Source: an uncultured Pelagibacteraceae bacterium
GTDB lineage: Bacteria > Pseudomonadota > Alphaproteobacteria > Pelagibacterales > Pelagibacteraceae
DNA length: 64,000 nt
Direction of reading: 5' to 3'
Assembly: GCA_902579465.1 (NCBI GenBank)
Contig: CACHGV010000001.1
Coordinates: forward strand, 206,135-270,134
Shown: positions 47,867 through 57,720 of the stretch, piece by piece
Layout: every line of letters begins with the position of its first letter
Position numbering within the stretch: the stretch's first letter is position 1
Notes under the pieces: model-generated
Database searches by the model: none
Told to the model about the DNA's origin: nothing
The model's input: the letters and a program-made list of their open reading frames with translations, nothing else
Position numbers and translations under genes: made by a program

Positions 47867-49687
47867 CTATTCTACAGTTACTGATTTTGCTAAATTTCTT
47901 GGTTTATCAATGTCATGACCCTTTTTTAAAGCTGAGTAAAAAGCTAATTTTTGCAAAGGTATTGTCATTAAAAAAGGCATTAAATCTTCATTAAGGTTAT
48001 CAACTTCAATTTTTTCCCAAATATTATCTGATGTTATTTCGTCTTTATTTTTATTTGTAATCAATAAAACTTTAGCACCTCTTGCAATAACCTCCTGCAT
48101 ATTGGAGATTGTTTTTTTATAATGTTCATCTCTTGGAGCTAAGACAACAACAGGCATGCCTTCCTCAATTAATGCTAAAGGTCCGTGTTTCATTTCTCCA
48201 GCTGGATATCCTTCAGCATGAACATATGCCAATTCTTTAAGTTTTAACGCTCCCTCTAATGCGATTGGAAATGAATAGCCTCTCCCTAAGAACATTGAAC
48301 CTTTTGCCTCTGCAAAAACCTTAGCGATATTTAAAATCTTTTGGTCTACTTTAAGAGTTTTTTTAGCAGAATTAGATAATTTTAATAAACTTTTAATCCT
48401 ATATTTATATTCTTCTTTTGTAATGGAATTTTGGTCAAAAGAAATCTTTAAAGATAGGATATATATGACTAACATTTGACCCATAAATGCTTTTGTAGAT
48501 GCTACTCCAATTTCTTGACCACAATGAATTGGCAAAACTAAATCAGCATCTCTCGCTATAGAGCTCTCAACAACATTTACAACAGCACATGTTTTCATTT
48601 TATTTTTTTTGCATAAATCTAAAGCTGCATGAGTATCAGCTGTTTCACCTGACTGTGAAATGAAAATATAAAGACAATCTTTTTTAAATCTAACATTTCG
48701 GTACCTAAATTCAGATGCTATATCAACATTTACATCTAAATTAGTATTCTGTTCCATCCAATACTTTGCAATTAAACATGAGTGATATGCTGTGCCACAA
48801 CCAATGAGCATTACGGATTTTATAGAGTTTATTTTCCAAGGAAAGTTTAAAATATTAACTTGGTTATTATACTTATCAATATACTCATTTATACAATCTC
48901 TAATAGTTGATGGTTGTTCATCAATTTCTTTTTCCATAAAATATTTGTAATCACCTTTATTATAATCAATTTCATTTTTAGATAAATTCATTACTTTTTT
49001 ATTTATATGAGATCCATCTGTATCAAAAAATTCTATCTGGTCTTTTTTTACAATACAAAACTCTCCATCCTCCAAATAAGAAATTTTATTAGTCATTGAT
49101 TTTAAAGCATACGAATCTGAACCGATATAATTTTCATTTGGACCATAGCCAACCGCAAGTGGTGAACCTCTTTTTGCACCAATCATTAAATCATTTTGAT
49201 CCTTAAAAATAATTCCTAAAGCAAAACTTCCATGAAGTTTTTTTAGAACTTTAATTATAGTATTTTTAAGTGAGTTTTTTTTTAGATAGTCTGTCACTAA
49301 GTGAGCAATTACCTCAGTATCTGTTTGTGATTTAAACACGTAACCTTTTTTCTCTAAAATTTTTTTTAATATTGTAGAATTTTCAATAATTCCATTATGT
49401 ACTACGGAAACTTGCTCAGATGAATGGGGATGCGCATTAATTTTACTTGGCTTACCATGAGTTGCCCATCTAACATGACCAATACCAATATCTCCTTTAA
49501 GGTTAAATTTTGATATGTCTTTTTCTAATACATCAACTCTGCCTTCACATTTAACTTCATTTATATTTCCATTAACAAGTGTAGCTATGCCTGCTGAATC
49601 GTATCCTCTATATTCAAGTTTCTTTAACGAGTTCACTATTCTACTTGAAACTTCTTTTGAACTTATTATTCCTATAATTCCGCACAT
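47867..49687 (-). CDS. glmS: glutamine-fructose-6-phosphate aminotransferase (isomerising)
   Basis: A 606-residue GlmS that makes glucosamine-6-phosphate. The N-terminal nucleophile C2 (MCGIIGI) opens the glutaminase domain (GIGHVRWATHGKPS, VVHNGIIENS). Two SIS isomerase domains follow (LIGCGTAYHSCLIAKY; FISQSGETADTHAAL) and the C-terminus PRNLAKSVTVE is standard. No glmS ribozyme is expected upstream, because the GlmU-like gene is directly adjacent (0 bases). Confidence 0.98.
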   Translation of the reverse strand: MCGIIGIISSKEVSSRIVNSLKKLEYRGYDSAGIATLVNGNINEVKCEGRVDVLEKDISKFNLKGDIGIGHVRWATHGKPSKINAHPHSSEQVSVVHNGIIENSTILKKILEKKGYVFKSQTDTEVIAHLVTDYLKKNSLKNTIIKVLKKLHGSFALGIIFKDQNDLMIGAKRGSPLAVGYGPNENYIGSDSYALKSMTNKISYLEDGEFCIVKKDQIEFFDTDGSHINKKVMNLSKNEIDYNKGDYKYFMEKEIDEQPSTIRDCINEYIDKYNNQVNILNFPWKINSIKSVMLIGCGTAYHSCLIAKYWMEQNTNLDVNVDIASEFRYRNVRFKKDCLYIFISQSGETADTHAALDLCKKNKMKTCAVVNVVESSIARDADLVLPIHCGQEIGVASTKAFMGQMLVIYILSLKISFDQNSITKEEYKYRIKSLLKLSNSAKKTLKVDQKILNIAKVFAEAKGSMFLGRGYSFPIALEGALKLKELAYVHAEGYPAGEMKHGPLALIEEGMPVVVLAPRDEHYKKTISNMQEVIARGAKVLLITNKNKDEITSDNIWEKIEVDNLNEDLMPFLMTIPLQKLAFYSALKKGHDIDKPRNLAKSVTVE

Positions 49688-50308
49688 TTATTTTTTTTTT
49701 TTATAATTTTTTTTTTCAATTTGTTCAGATCTTGTAAGTACTAAAGAGTTTTTTGAAACTTTTTTAGTTATAACTGATCCAGCACCAATCATACTTTTTT
49801 TTTCAAGTTTAATTGGAGCAACTAGTGACGTATTAGAGCCTACAAAAACACCATCGTCAATTATTGTTTTATTTTTCTTAAAGCCATCGTAGTTACATGT
49901 AATTGTTCCTGCTCCAATATTAACTTTTTTTCCAATTATAGTATCACCCACATATGCTAGATGATTTATTTTTGAACTATTTCCAACTATGCTTTTTTTT
50001 ATTTCTACAAAATTTCCAACTTTTGATCCTGACTTAAGTTTTGTTCCAGGTCTTAATCTCGCATATGGTCCAACACTCACATTGTTTTCAATTTTTACGC
50101 CTTCTAAATGAGAGAAAGATAAAATTTTAACATTATTCCCAACTGATACATTATCGGCAATTACCACGTATGGTTCTATTGTTACATTTTTTCCAATTTT
50201 TGTATTTTTGGAAAAAAAAACTGTATCAGGTGCAATCATTTTGACACCTTTTTTTATAAATTTATTTCTTAATTTTAGTTGAATATTAGTTAATTTTTTT
50301 TGTAACAT
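49688..50308 (-). CDS. GlmU-like protein with only the acetyltransferase (left-handed beta-helix) half
   Basis: A 206-residue protein of hexapeptide repeats matching the C-terminal half of Glm[10 protein letters not shown] (80-88), the catalytic histidine H116 in [22 protein letters not shown] (130-142), [12 protein letters not shown] and MIGAGSVIT are all conserved. The entire N-terminal uridylyltransferase domain (about 230 residues) is missing, and the region upstream belongs to a divergent gene, so this is not a simple frameshift. It should acetylate glucosamine-1-phosphate. The UDP-GlcNAc pyrophosphorylase step must come from another gene. It is directly upstream of glmS. Confidence 0.85.
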   Translation of the reverse strand: MLQKKLTNIQLKLRNKFIKKGVKMIAPDTVFFSKNTKIGKNVTIEPYVVIADNVSVGNNVKILSFSHLEGVKIENNVSVGPYARLRPGTKLKSGSKVGNFVEIKKSIVGNSSKINHLAYVGDTIIGKKVNIGAGTITCNYDGFKKNKTIIDDGVFVGSNTSLVAPIKLEKKSMIGAGSVITKKVSKNSLVLTRSEQIEKKNYKKKK

Positions 50309-50377
50309 TTGATATTTTTTATATATTTGGGTATTAGTTTAATTAATTCACAATATATTTCTTAATAATACTTTTAT

Positions 50378-51043
50378 ATGACACAAAAATTAACAATTCT
50401 CTTTGATCTAGATGGTACTTTGATTGATACTGCTCCAGATTTAATTCGTGCTCATAATCATGTAATGAAAAAATTTGGATATCCAACAAAAACTTTAGGT
50501 GAATTGAAAAATGCTGTTGGTAGAGGTGCGAAAGCAATGATGGCAAAAGCGAATGGCCAATGGAAATGGTTTGATGAAAAAATTCAAAACGAGATGACAA
50601 ATGAATTTTTATCTTACTATGGAGAAAATATATTTCATGAAAGTAAGTTAATAAATGGTGTAAAAGAATTTTTAAATTGGTGTAAAAAAGAAAATATTTC
50701 TATGGCTGTATGCACTAATAAAACTGAACATTTAGCAGTTGATCTTTTAAAAAAAATTGGAATTTATGATTATTTTGAATATGTTGCTGGATACAATACT
50801 TTCGAATATTGTAAACCAGATCCTAGACATTTAACTACTACTATTGAGATTTTACATGGTGACAAAAATAAATCAATTATGATTGGGGATAGTGAAACAG
50901 ATGCTAATGCAGCTAAAGCTGCTGAAATTCCAATAATTTTGCTAAAATATGGATATACTGAAAAAAAATCTAGCGAAATATATCATAATCACTTAGTTAA
51001 AAATTTCGTAGGTATTGAAAAAATTATAACTGAATATCTTTAA
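50378..51043 (+). CDS. gph: phosphoglycolate phosphatase-like HAD hydrolase
   Basis: A 221-residue HAD phosphatase of the Gph branch. Motif I LFDLDGTLIDTAPDL has D10 and D12, motif II/III are VCTNKT and CKPDPRHL, and motif IV is MIGDSETDANAAKAAEIPIILLKYGYT. It probably recycles 2-phosphoglycolate, though such enzymes can be promiscuous. It diverges from the GlmU-like gene. Confidence 0.83.
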   Translation: MTQKLTILFDLDGTLIDTAPDLIRAHNHVMKKFGYPTKTLGELKNAVGRGAKAMMAKANGQWKWFDEKIQNEMTNEFLSYYGENIFHESKLINGVKEFLNWCKKENISMAVCTNKTEHLAVDLLKKIGIYDYFEYVAGYNTFEYCKPDPRHLTTTIEILHGDKNKSIMIGDSETDANAAKAAEIPIILLKYGYTEKKSSEIYHNHLVKNFVGIEKIITEYL

Positions 51044-51096
51044 TATTGATTAATTTATTTTAACTATTAAAACGAAATCATAAGTTAGGAGACATT

Positions 51097-52599
51097 TTGT
51101 TGTTAAACACTATAAAAGTATACCCATCGAAAATAAATCTTCCAAAGAAGAGACAACTTGCATGGAAAATTGCAGAAATTGCAAGTGATAATTCAAAGTT
51201 AAATAAAGACTCAATTGATATGGTTATCAATAGAATAATTGATAATGCTTCAGTTGCTATTGCCTCATTAAACAGAAAACCAGTTATATCTGCAAGAGAA
51301 ATGGCTAAAGGTCATTTAAGAAAGTCAGGATCAACAATTTTTGGAATTAATTCAAAAGTAAAATTTGATCCTGAATGGGCAGCTTGGGCAAATGGAACGG
51401 CTGTAAGAGAATTAGACTTTCATGATACTTTTCTAGCAGCTGACTATAGTCATCCAGGTGACAACATTCCTCCAATCTTAGCCGTAGGGGAAAAACTTAA
51501 AAAAAGTGGATTAGATCTTTTAAGAGGAATTATTACTGCTTATGAAGTTCAAGTAAACTTAGTAAAAGGAATTTGTCTTCATAAACATAAAATTGATCAC
51601 ATTGCACATTTAGGACCAAGCGTTGCTGCAGGAATAGGTTCAATGCTAAAACTAAATAATGAAACTATTTATCAAGCAGTACAACAAGCTCTTCATGTTT
51701 CAATTTCAACTCGTCAATCAAGAAAGGGTGAAATTTCAAGTTGGAAAGCATATGCGCCTGCTCATGCTGGTAAATTAGCGATAGAAGCAGTTGATAGAGC
51801 TATGAGGGGTGAAGGTGCTCCTAGTCCTATTTATGAAGGCGAAGACAGTGTTATTGCAAGAATTTTAGACGGAAAGAACGCAAAATACTATGTTCCTTTG
51901 CCAAAAAAAAATGAGCCTAAAAAAGCTATTCTAGAGACATACACAAAAGAATACTCAGCAGAATATCAAGCGCAAGCACTTATTGATATAGGTAAAAAAT
52001 TGAATAAAAAAATTTCAAATTTGAATAATATTAAAAAAATAGATATTTTTACTAGCCATCATACACATTTTGTAATTGGTACTGGAGCAAACGATCCACA
52101 AAAGATGGATCCAAATGCTTCGAGAGAAACATTAGATCACTCAATAATGTATATTTTTGCTGTCGCTTTAGAGGATGCTGATTGGCATCATATAAAGTCT
52201 TATACAAAATCAAGAGCTAACAGAAAAAGTACAATTAAAATATGGAGATCTATAAAAACTCATGAAGATAAAAAGTGGACTAAAAGATATCATCACCCTG
52301 ATCCTAAAAAGAAATCATTCGGAGCAAAAGTTGTTGTTACTTTAAATAACGGTAAAAAAATATCTGAGGAACTTGAAAGAGCTGATGCACATCCATACGG
52401 AGCAAGACCTTTTCAAAGAAAAGATTATATTAAGAAATTTTTAACATTAACTAATAAAATATTATCTAAAAAAGAAAGTGATAGATTTATAAAAAATGTA
52501 CAAAATCTTAAAAAATTAAAAAAAGGTTCTCTTAATAAATTAAATATCGAGGTAAGTAGAAAATATTTAAAAAAAAATAATAAAAAGGGGATTTTTTAA
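51097..52599 (+). CDS. prpD: 2-methylcitrate dehydratase
   Basis: A 500-residue MmgE/PrpD-family enzyme. [37 protein letters not shown] and the [18 protein letters not shown] block are family signatures; a long Lys-rich C-terminus ends in KKNNKKGIF. It starts with a TTG at 51097 (or the next TTG, 51100), preceded by a good AGGAG site at 51087-51091; no ATG fits. It leads the prpD-prpB-prpC unit, which converts propionyl-CoA and oxaloacetate to pyruvate and succinate. Low initiation from TTG may keep PrpD modest. Confidence 0.93.
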   Translation: MLLNTIKVYPSKINLPKKRQLAWKIAEIASDNSKLNKDSIDMVINRIIDNASVAIASLNRKPVISAREMAKGHLRKSGSTIFGINSKVKFDPEWAAWANGTAVRELDFHDTFLAADYSHPGDNIPPILAVGEKLKKSGLDLLRGIITAYEVQVNLVKGICLHKHKIDHIAHLGPSVAAGIGSMLKLNNETIYQAVQQALHVSISTRQSRKGEISSWKAYAPAHAGKLAIEAVDRAMRGEGAPSPIYEGEDSVIARILDGKNAKYYVPLPKKNEPKKAILETYTKEYSAEYQAQALIDIGKKLNKKISNLNNIKKIDIFTSHHTHFVIGTGANDPQKMDPNASRETLDHSIMYIFAVALEDADWHHIKSYTKSRANRKSTIKIWRSIKTHEDKKWTKRYHHPDPKKKSFGAKVVVTLNNGKKISEELERADAHPYGARPFQRKDYIKKFLTLTNKILSKKESDRFIKNVQNLKKLKKGSLNKLNIEVSRKYLKKNNKKGIF

Positions 52600-53496
52600 A
52601 TGCATTTTGTTGAGAAAGATTTAACACAAAAAAGAATTGATTTAGATACCAAACTTAAATCCAATAAAATTTTAAGAGTACCTGGTGCATACAATCCTTT
52701 AACAGCTAAATTGATTGAAGAAATTGGTTACGATGCAGTTTATGTATCAGGTGGTGTAATGGCAAATGATTTAGGGTTTCCTGATATTGGCTTAACTACT
52801 TTACAGGACGTTAGTACTAGATCATACTTAATATCACGCGTTACAAATCTCCCAACAATTGTTGACATTGATACTGGATTTAAATCATGTAAAGAGACTA
52901 TAGAGACATTTGAAGAGTTTGGTGTTGCGGCTGTTCATTTGGAAGATCAAATTGAACAGAAAAGATGTGGCCATTTGGATAACAAAGAACTTATCTCAAA
53001 AAACAAAATGGTTGCTAAAATAAAAGAATGTGTATCCTCAAAAAAAGATAAAAATTTTAAGATTATAGCAAGATCTGACGCAAATAGCGTTGAGGGAATT
53101 GATAGTATGATTGATAGATGTAAGGCATATGTAGATGCTGGTGCTGAGATAATATTTCCAGAGGCTTTAAAAGACGAAAAAGAATTTGAATTAGTAAGAA
53201 AGTCTCTAGATTGTTATCTTTTAGCTAATATGACTGAATTTGGAAAATCTAAATTACTTAATTACACTCAATTACAGGACCTTGGATATAATATCGTTAT
53301 ATATCCTGTTTCTACACAAAGATTAGCAATGAAAAATGTTGAGGATGGTTTGCGTGCTATTTTTGCTGATGGACATCAAAACAATATTATTGATAAAATG
53401 CAAACTCGGAAAAGGTTGTATGATTTAGTTGAATACGAAAAATATAATTCTTTAGACGAAAAGATTTATAATTTTAATACAGATGGGCACGAATAA
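52600..53496 (+). CDS. prpB: 2-methylisocitrate lyase (isocitrate lyase/PEP mutase family)
   Basis: A 298-residue lyase. The family loop K121-R-C-G-H125 and IVDIDTGFKS (metal-binding aspartates) are present, with HLEDQIEQ and IIARSDANSVEGIDSMIDRCKAYVDAGAEIIFPEAL. It begins at the base after the prpD stop and overlaps prpC. Context between prpD and prpC supports methylisocitrate rather than other substrates of this family. Confidence 0.9.
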   Translation: MHFVEKDLTQKRIDLDTKLKSNKILRVPGAYNPLTAKLIEEIGYDAVYVSGGVMANDLGFPDIGLTTLQDVSTRSYLISRVTNLPTIVDIDTGFKSCKETIETFEEFGVAAVHLEDQIEQKRCGHLDNKELISKNKMVAKIKECVSSKKDKNFKIIARSDANSVEGIDSMIDRCKAYVDAGAEIIFPEALKDEKEFELVRKSLDCYLLANMTEFGKSKLLNYTQLQDLGYNIVIYPVSTQRLAMKNVEDGLRAIFADGHQNNIIDKMQTRKRLYDLVEYEKYNSLDEKIYNFNTDGHE

Positions 53497-54620
53497 TGAG
53501 TGACGAAATCAAAAAAGGATTACTTGGTATAGTTGTAGACGAAACAGAGGTTTCTAAAGTAATGCCAGAAATTAATTCTTTGACTTATAGAGGATATGCA
53601 GCACAAGATTTATGTGCAAAATGTAAATTCGAAGAGGTTGCTTATCTTATCTTAAATGGTGAACTGCCAACTAAAAAGCAATTAAAAAAGTTTGAAAAAG
53701 AAGAGAGAAAAGAAAGAAAATTATCCAAAACAATATTAGATGATATAAAAAAATTTCCTAAAAAAGCTCACCCGATGGATGTTGCAAGAACAGCAGTAAG
53801 TATTATGGGACTTGAAGATAAAGAGACTAAAGACAACTCCCCTAAAGCTAATATGAGAAAGGTCATGAGAATTTTTGCAAAGATGCCTGTTGCATTAGCT
53901 GCATTTTATAGATCAAGAAAAGGAAAAAAAATTCTTCCACCGAAAATTAATCTTTCATTTTCTGAAAATTTCTTTTATATGTGTTTTGGAAAAGTTCCAA
54001 ACAAAGAAATTGTTAAAGCATTTGATGTATCTCTTATTTTATATGCTGAACATAGTTTTAACGTTTCAACTTTTACAGCAAGAACTATAACAAGCAGTTT
54101 ATCTGATATTCATGGAGCAATTACTGGTGCAATAGCAAGCTTAAAAGGTCCTCTTCACGGAGGTGCTAATGAAGAAGTTATGCATATGATGAATAAAATC
54201 AAAAAACCTGAAAACGCTTTTAAATGGATAAATAAAGCTTTAGACAATAAAGATGTAGTTATGGGCTTTGGTCACAGAGTTTACAAAAGTGGCGACTCAA
54301 GAGTTCCAACAATGAGAGAATATTTTGGAAAAGTCGCTAAAATTAAAAAAAATAAAAAATTTGAAAAAATTTATGATATTGTCGAAAAAGTAATGATAGA
54401 TCGAAAAAATATCTATCCAAACGTAGACTACCCAACTGGGCCTACTTACCATTTAATGGGATTTGATACTGATTTCTTCACACCAATTTTTGTAATATCA
54501 AGAATTACAGGTTGGTCAGCTCATATAATCGAACAACATGCTGCGAATAAATTAATTAGACCTTTGGCAAGCTACAAAGGTAGTAAACACCGTAAAGTTC
54601 TTCAATTAAATCAAAGATAA
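53496..54620 (+). CDS. prpC: 2-methylcitrate synthase
   Basis: A 374-residue short citrate synthase-type enzyme. LTYRGYAAQDLC near the N-terminus, HSFNVSTFTARTITSSLSDIHGAITGAIASLKGPLHGGANEEVM with one catalytic histidine and GFGHRVYKSGDSR with the second are intact. Size and the prpDB neighbours favour methylcitrate synthase over ordinary citrate synthase. It converges with nrdB two bases away. Confidence 0.92.
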   Translation: MSDEIKKGLLGIVVDETEVSKVMPEINSLTYRGYAAQDLCAKCKFEEVAYLILNGELPTKKQLKKFEKEERKERKLSKTILDDIKKFPKKAHPMDVARTAVSIMGLEDKETKDNSPKANMRKVMRIFAKMPVALAAFYRSRKGKKILPPKINLSFSENFFYMCFGKVPNKEIVKAFDVSLILYAEHSFNVSTFTARTITSSLSDIHGAITGAIASLKGPLHGGANEEVMHMMNKIKKPENAFKWINKALDNKDVVMGFGHRVYKSGDSRVPTMREYFGKVAKIKKNKKFEKIYDIVEKVMIDRKNIYPNVDYPTGPTYHLMGFDTDFFTPIFVISRITGWSAHIIEQHAANKLIRPLASYKGSKHRKVLQLNQR

Positions 54621-54622
54621 TT

Positions 54623-55633
54623 CTAAGAAAAAGCTTCTGTCCAAGAACCCCTTGTGGATGCTTTTGAATACTCTGTAGCTCTTCCTTCAAAGAAGTTCAT
54701 GTGTTCAACTGCATTTAGCATCGTATCAAGCCATGTTAATGGATTTTTTTGAACATCATAAATTGGCTCTAAACCTAACTGAGCCAATCTTCTGTTTCCT
54801 ATAAATCGTATGTAATCTTTTACCTCTTTAGCTGTTAAGCCTTCCATTGGACCCATTTCAAAAGCTAAATCTATAAAAGCATCTTCGTGCTCAATGATAG
54901 TTCTGCACGCTTCATAAATTTCTTTTTTTAGTTGTGGCGTCCAAATTTCTGGATTCTCTTTAATGAAATCTTTGAATAGCCTGATCATAGAATTACAATG
55001 TAAAGTTTCATCTCTTACAGACCAGGTTACTATCTGTCCCATTCCTTTCATTTTATTGTGTCTTGGAAAATTAAGTAAAATGGCGAAACTTGCAAAAAGC
55101 TGCAAGCCCTCTGTGAATGCACTGAATACAGCAATTGTTTTAGCGATATCATGATTAGATTTCATGTCGAAGCCTTGCATATAATCATACTTATCTTTCA
55201 TTTCTTTATATTTCATGAAAGCTGAATATTCAGACTCAGGCATCCCTATTGTATCCAATAAATGTGAATATGCTGCAATATGAACGGTTTCCATTGAAGC
55301 AAAAGATGACATCATCATTAACACTTCAGTTGGTTTGAACACATTCATATAATGTCTTATATAGCAGTTACTCACTTCAACATCAGCTTGTGTAAAAAAT
55401 CTAAAGATTTGAGTAAGTAAATTTTTTTCAGATTGAGATAAATTTTTTTGCCAATCTCTGACATCATCACCAAGAGGTACTTCCTCTGGCAACCAATGGA
55501 TTCTTTGTTGGGTTAACCAAGCATCATAGCACCAAGGGTATCTGAAAGGTTTGTAGACAGGATTTCCTACAAGTAATCCATTATTTTTTTTTGGTTGAAT
55601 TATTTCTTTGTTAATTTTTTCAATTACTGACAC
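54623..55633 (-). CDS. nrdB: ribonucleoside-diphosphate reductase beta subunit (class I)
   Basis: About 336 residues of a class I di-iron radical subunit. METVHIAAYSHLL gives the E-xx-H-xxx-Y pattern with the radical tyrosine, and VRDETLHCNSMIRLF plus IEHEDAFIDLAF supply further ligands. The C-terminus carries the R1-docking tail. I choose the GTG at 55633, because an AGGAG lies 8 bases upstream inside the 3' end of nrdA; a GTG at 55642 would sit on top of that site. It overlaps the nrdA stop, so the subunits are translationally coupled. Confidence 0.94.
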   Translation of the reverse strand: MSVIEKINKEIIQPKKNNGLLVGNPVYKPFRYPWCYDAWLTQQRIHWLPEEVPLGDDVRDWQKNLSQSEKNLLTQIFRFFTQADVEVSNCYIRHYMNVFKPTEVLMMMSSFASMETVHIAAYSHLLDTIGMPESEYSAFMKYKEMKDKYDYMQGFDMKSNHDIAKTIAVFSAFTEGLQLFASFAILLNFPRHNKMKGMGQIVTWSVRDETLHCNSMIRLFKDFIKENPEIWTPQLKKEIYEACRTIIEHEDAFIDLAFEMGPMEGLTAKEVKDYIRFIGNRRLAQLGLEPIYDVQKNPLTWLDTMLNAVEHMNFFEGRATEYSKASTRGSWTEAFS

Positions 55634-57561
55634 GATAAACACTCCTCATAATCTTGTTGGTTATTATTTTCTTCTTTGGATTTATAAACATTTGCTGCAA
55701 TGTCAGTCGAATTTGCATCATTAACATTTTCAGCACGTTGTATTGATTTAGACCTACAGTAATAAAGACTCTTCAATCCTTTCTTCCAAGCTTGGAAGTG
55801 AATTTGATGCAAATCTCTTTTATGTACATCTGCAGGTAAAAATAAGTTTATAGATTGAGCTTGAGAAATATGAGGTGTTCTGTCTGCACTCAAATCAACA
55901 AGCCATCTTTGATCTAACTCAAAAGCTGTTTTAAAAACATCTTTTTCATCTTGAGTTAAAAAATCTAAATGTGATACTGATCCTTGGTTAGTCGTAATAC
56001 TTGACCAAACTTCATCTGTATTTTTTCCGTGTTTTTCTAATAGTTGTCTTAAATATTTATTACGTACGTTAAAAGATCCTGAAAGAGTTTTATGTGTAAA
56101 ACTATTAGCAGCAATTGGCTCGACACCTGGAGATGTTCCACCACATATTATTGAGATAGAAGCTGTAGGGGCTATCGCAGTTTTGTTAGAAAATCTCTCC
56201 ATTATACCATAATCAGAAGCATCAGGACATGGTCCTCTTTCTTCAGCCAAATCTTTTGATGCCTTATCCACATTTTTATGAATATGTTCAAAAATCTTTT
56301 TATTCCAAGCTTTACTCATAACAGATTCAATTGGGATCATTTTCTTTTGATAATAAGAATGAAGTCCCATCACACCCAACCCTACACTTCGTTCTCTCAT
56401 AGCTGAGTATGTGGCATCGCTAAATTGTTCGGGTGCATTTTCAATAAAATCAGTCATAACATTATCTAGAAATCTCATAACATCTTGTATAAAGTTTTTA
56501 TCAACTTTCCACTCATCGTACTTTTCTACATTTAATGATGATAAACAACATACGGCAGTTCTATCTCTTCCATCTTTGTCAATTCCTGTTGGAAGTGTAA
56601 TCTCACTACAAAGGTTTGAAGTTTTAACAGTAAGACCAGCAAGTTTATGATGTTGGGGAATTTGTCTATTAACAGTATCTATGAAAACAATATATGGTTC
56701 TCCTGTCTCAATTCTTGCTGTTAATAGTCTTATCCATAAATTTCTAGCAGAAACAGTTGCTTGAACACCTCCATCCTTTGGACTTTTTAGTCCCCACTGT
56801 TCATCCAATTCGACAGCCCTCATAAAGGCATCCGAAACTAAAACACCGTGGTGTAGATTTAATGATTTTCTATTTGGATCACCTCCTGTAGGTCTTCTCA
56901 TCTCAATAAACTCTTCAATTTCTGGATGATCTATTGGTATATAACAAGCAGCTGAGCCTCTTCTTAATGAACCTTGGCTAATCGCCATAGTCAAAGAGTC
57001 CATCACTTTAATAAATGGGATTATGCCTGAAGTTTTGCCAACTCTTCCAATTTTCTCACCTATTGATCTAAGATTTCCCCAGTAGCTTCCTATACCTCCA
57101 CCACGTGCTGCAAGCCAAACGTTCTCACTCCATAGATCAAGAATACCGTTAAGACTATCGCTAGCTTCATTTAGAAAACAAGATATTGGCAATCCTCTTG
57201 TAGTTCCTCCATTTGATAAAACTGGTGTTGCTGGCATGAACCAAAGATTACTAATGTAATTATATAATCTTTGAGCGTGCAAGTTGTCATCAGCATAATG
57301 ACTTGCAACTCTAGCAAACAAATCTTGAAAAGATTCGTTAGCACCCAAATATCTATCTTTAAGAGTAGCTTTTCCAAAGTCAGTTAAATTATCGTCTCTG
57401 CTTCTATCAATTTTAATTGTTATGCCTTTTGAATTTTGAAATAGTTCTGTTTCGCTATTGAGAGAAAATAAATCTAATCTTTTATCTTTGGGATCTTGAT
57501 TCACATTTGGTGTATAATCAGAGACAGCTTTCCTAATAGCTTGTGATAAAATCTTGTTCAT
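55624..57561 (-). CDS. nrdA: ribonucleoside-diphosphate reductase alpha subunit (class I, no ATP cone)
   Basis: A 645-residue catalytic subunit. PISCFLNEASDSL carries one redox cysteine, NLCSEITLPTG the thiyl-radical cysteine, and AVCCLSSLN the other; the C-terminal tail ends CLSCQ for thioredoxin/glutaredoxin reduction. The protein is about 100 residues shorter than E. coli NrdA because the N-terminal ATP-cone regulatory domain is absent. A good AGGAG precedes the ATG at 57561, so the short N-terminus is genuine. The C-terminal Lys/Asn-rich linker (about 605-640) is poorly conserved. Confidence 0.96.
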   Translation of the reverse strand: MNKILSQAIRKAVSDYTPNVNQDPKDKRLDLFSLNSETELFQNSKGITIKIDRSRDDNLTDFGKATLKDRYLGANESFQDLFARVASHYADDNLHAQRLYNYISNLWFMPATPVLSNGGTTRGLPISCFLNEASDSLNGILDLWSENVWLAARGGGIGSYWGNLRSIGEKIGRVGKTSGIIPFIKVMDSLTMAISQGSLRRGSAACYIPIDHPEIEEFIEMRRPTGGDPNRKSLNLHHGVLVSDAFMRAVELDEQWGLKSPKDGGVQATVSARNLWIRLLTARIETGEPYIVFIDTVNRQIPQHHKLAGLTVKTSNLCSEITLPTGIDKDGRDRTAVCCLSSLNVEKYDEWKVDKNFIQDVMRFLDNVMTDFIENAPEQFSDATYSAMRERSVGLGVMGLHSYYQKKMIPIESVMSKAWNKKIFEHIHKNVDKASKDLAEERGPCPDASDYGIMERFSNKTAIAPTASISIICGGTSPGVEPIAANSFTHKTLSGSFNVRNKYLRQLLEKHGKNTDEVWSSITTNQGSVSHLDFLTQDEKDVFKTAFELDQRWLVDLSADRTPHISQAQSINLFLPADVHKRDLHQIHFQAWKKGLKSLYYCRSKSIQRAENVNDANSTDIAANVYKSKEENNNQQDYEECLSCQ

Positions 57562-57577
57562 TTAGCTCCTTTTTTGT

Positions 57578-57612
57578 ACTATACTTAATTAAGTAAAACA
57601 ACTAGATGTTGT
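57578..57612 (-). promoter_or_regulatory. candidate nrdAB promoter with overlapping inverted repeat (NrdR-box-like)
   Basis: On the minus strand TATAGT (57583-57578) is a good -10. The -35 position falls in the inverted repeat ACAACTAGATGTTGT (57598-57612; half-sites ACAAC/GTTGT). A second palindrome ACTTAATTAAGT occupies 57583-57594. NrdR repressor boxes have a similar 15-16-bp palindromic form and location upstream of nrd genes, but the central bases do not match the consensus closely. Confidence 0.4.
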
Positions 57613-57720
57613 ATGATGGTTTGGTAAATATACTATATGACCAACAAATCAATAGAACATTTATAGAACTTAAGAAAAAAATTATCAATAAAAAAATAAA
57701 CAAAATATAAAAATATTAAC

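Noticed and set aside
50343..50600. 85-residue minus-strand frame opposite the start of gph
   Set aside because: Overlaps a well-conserved HAD motif region in antisense and has no recognisable content.
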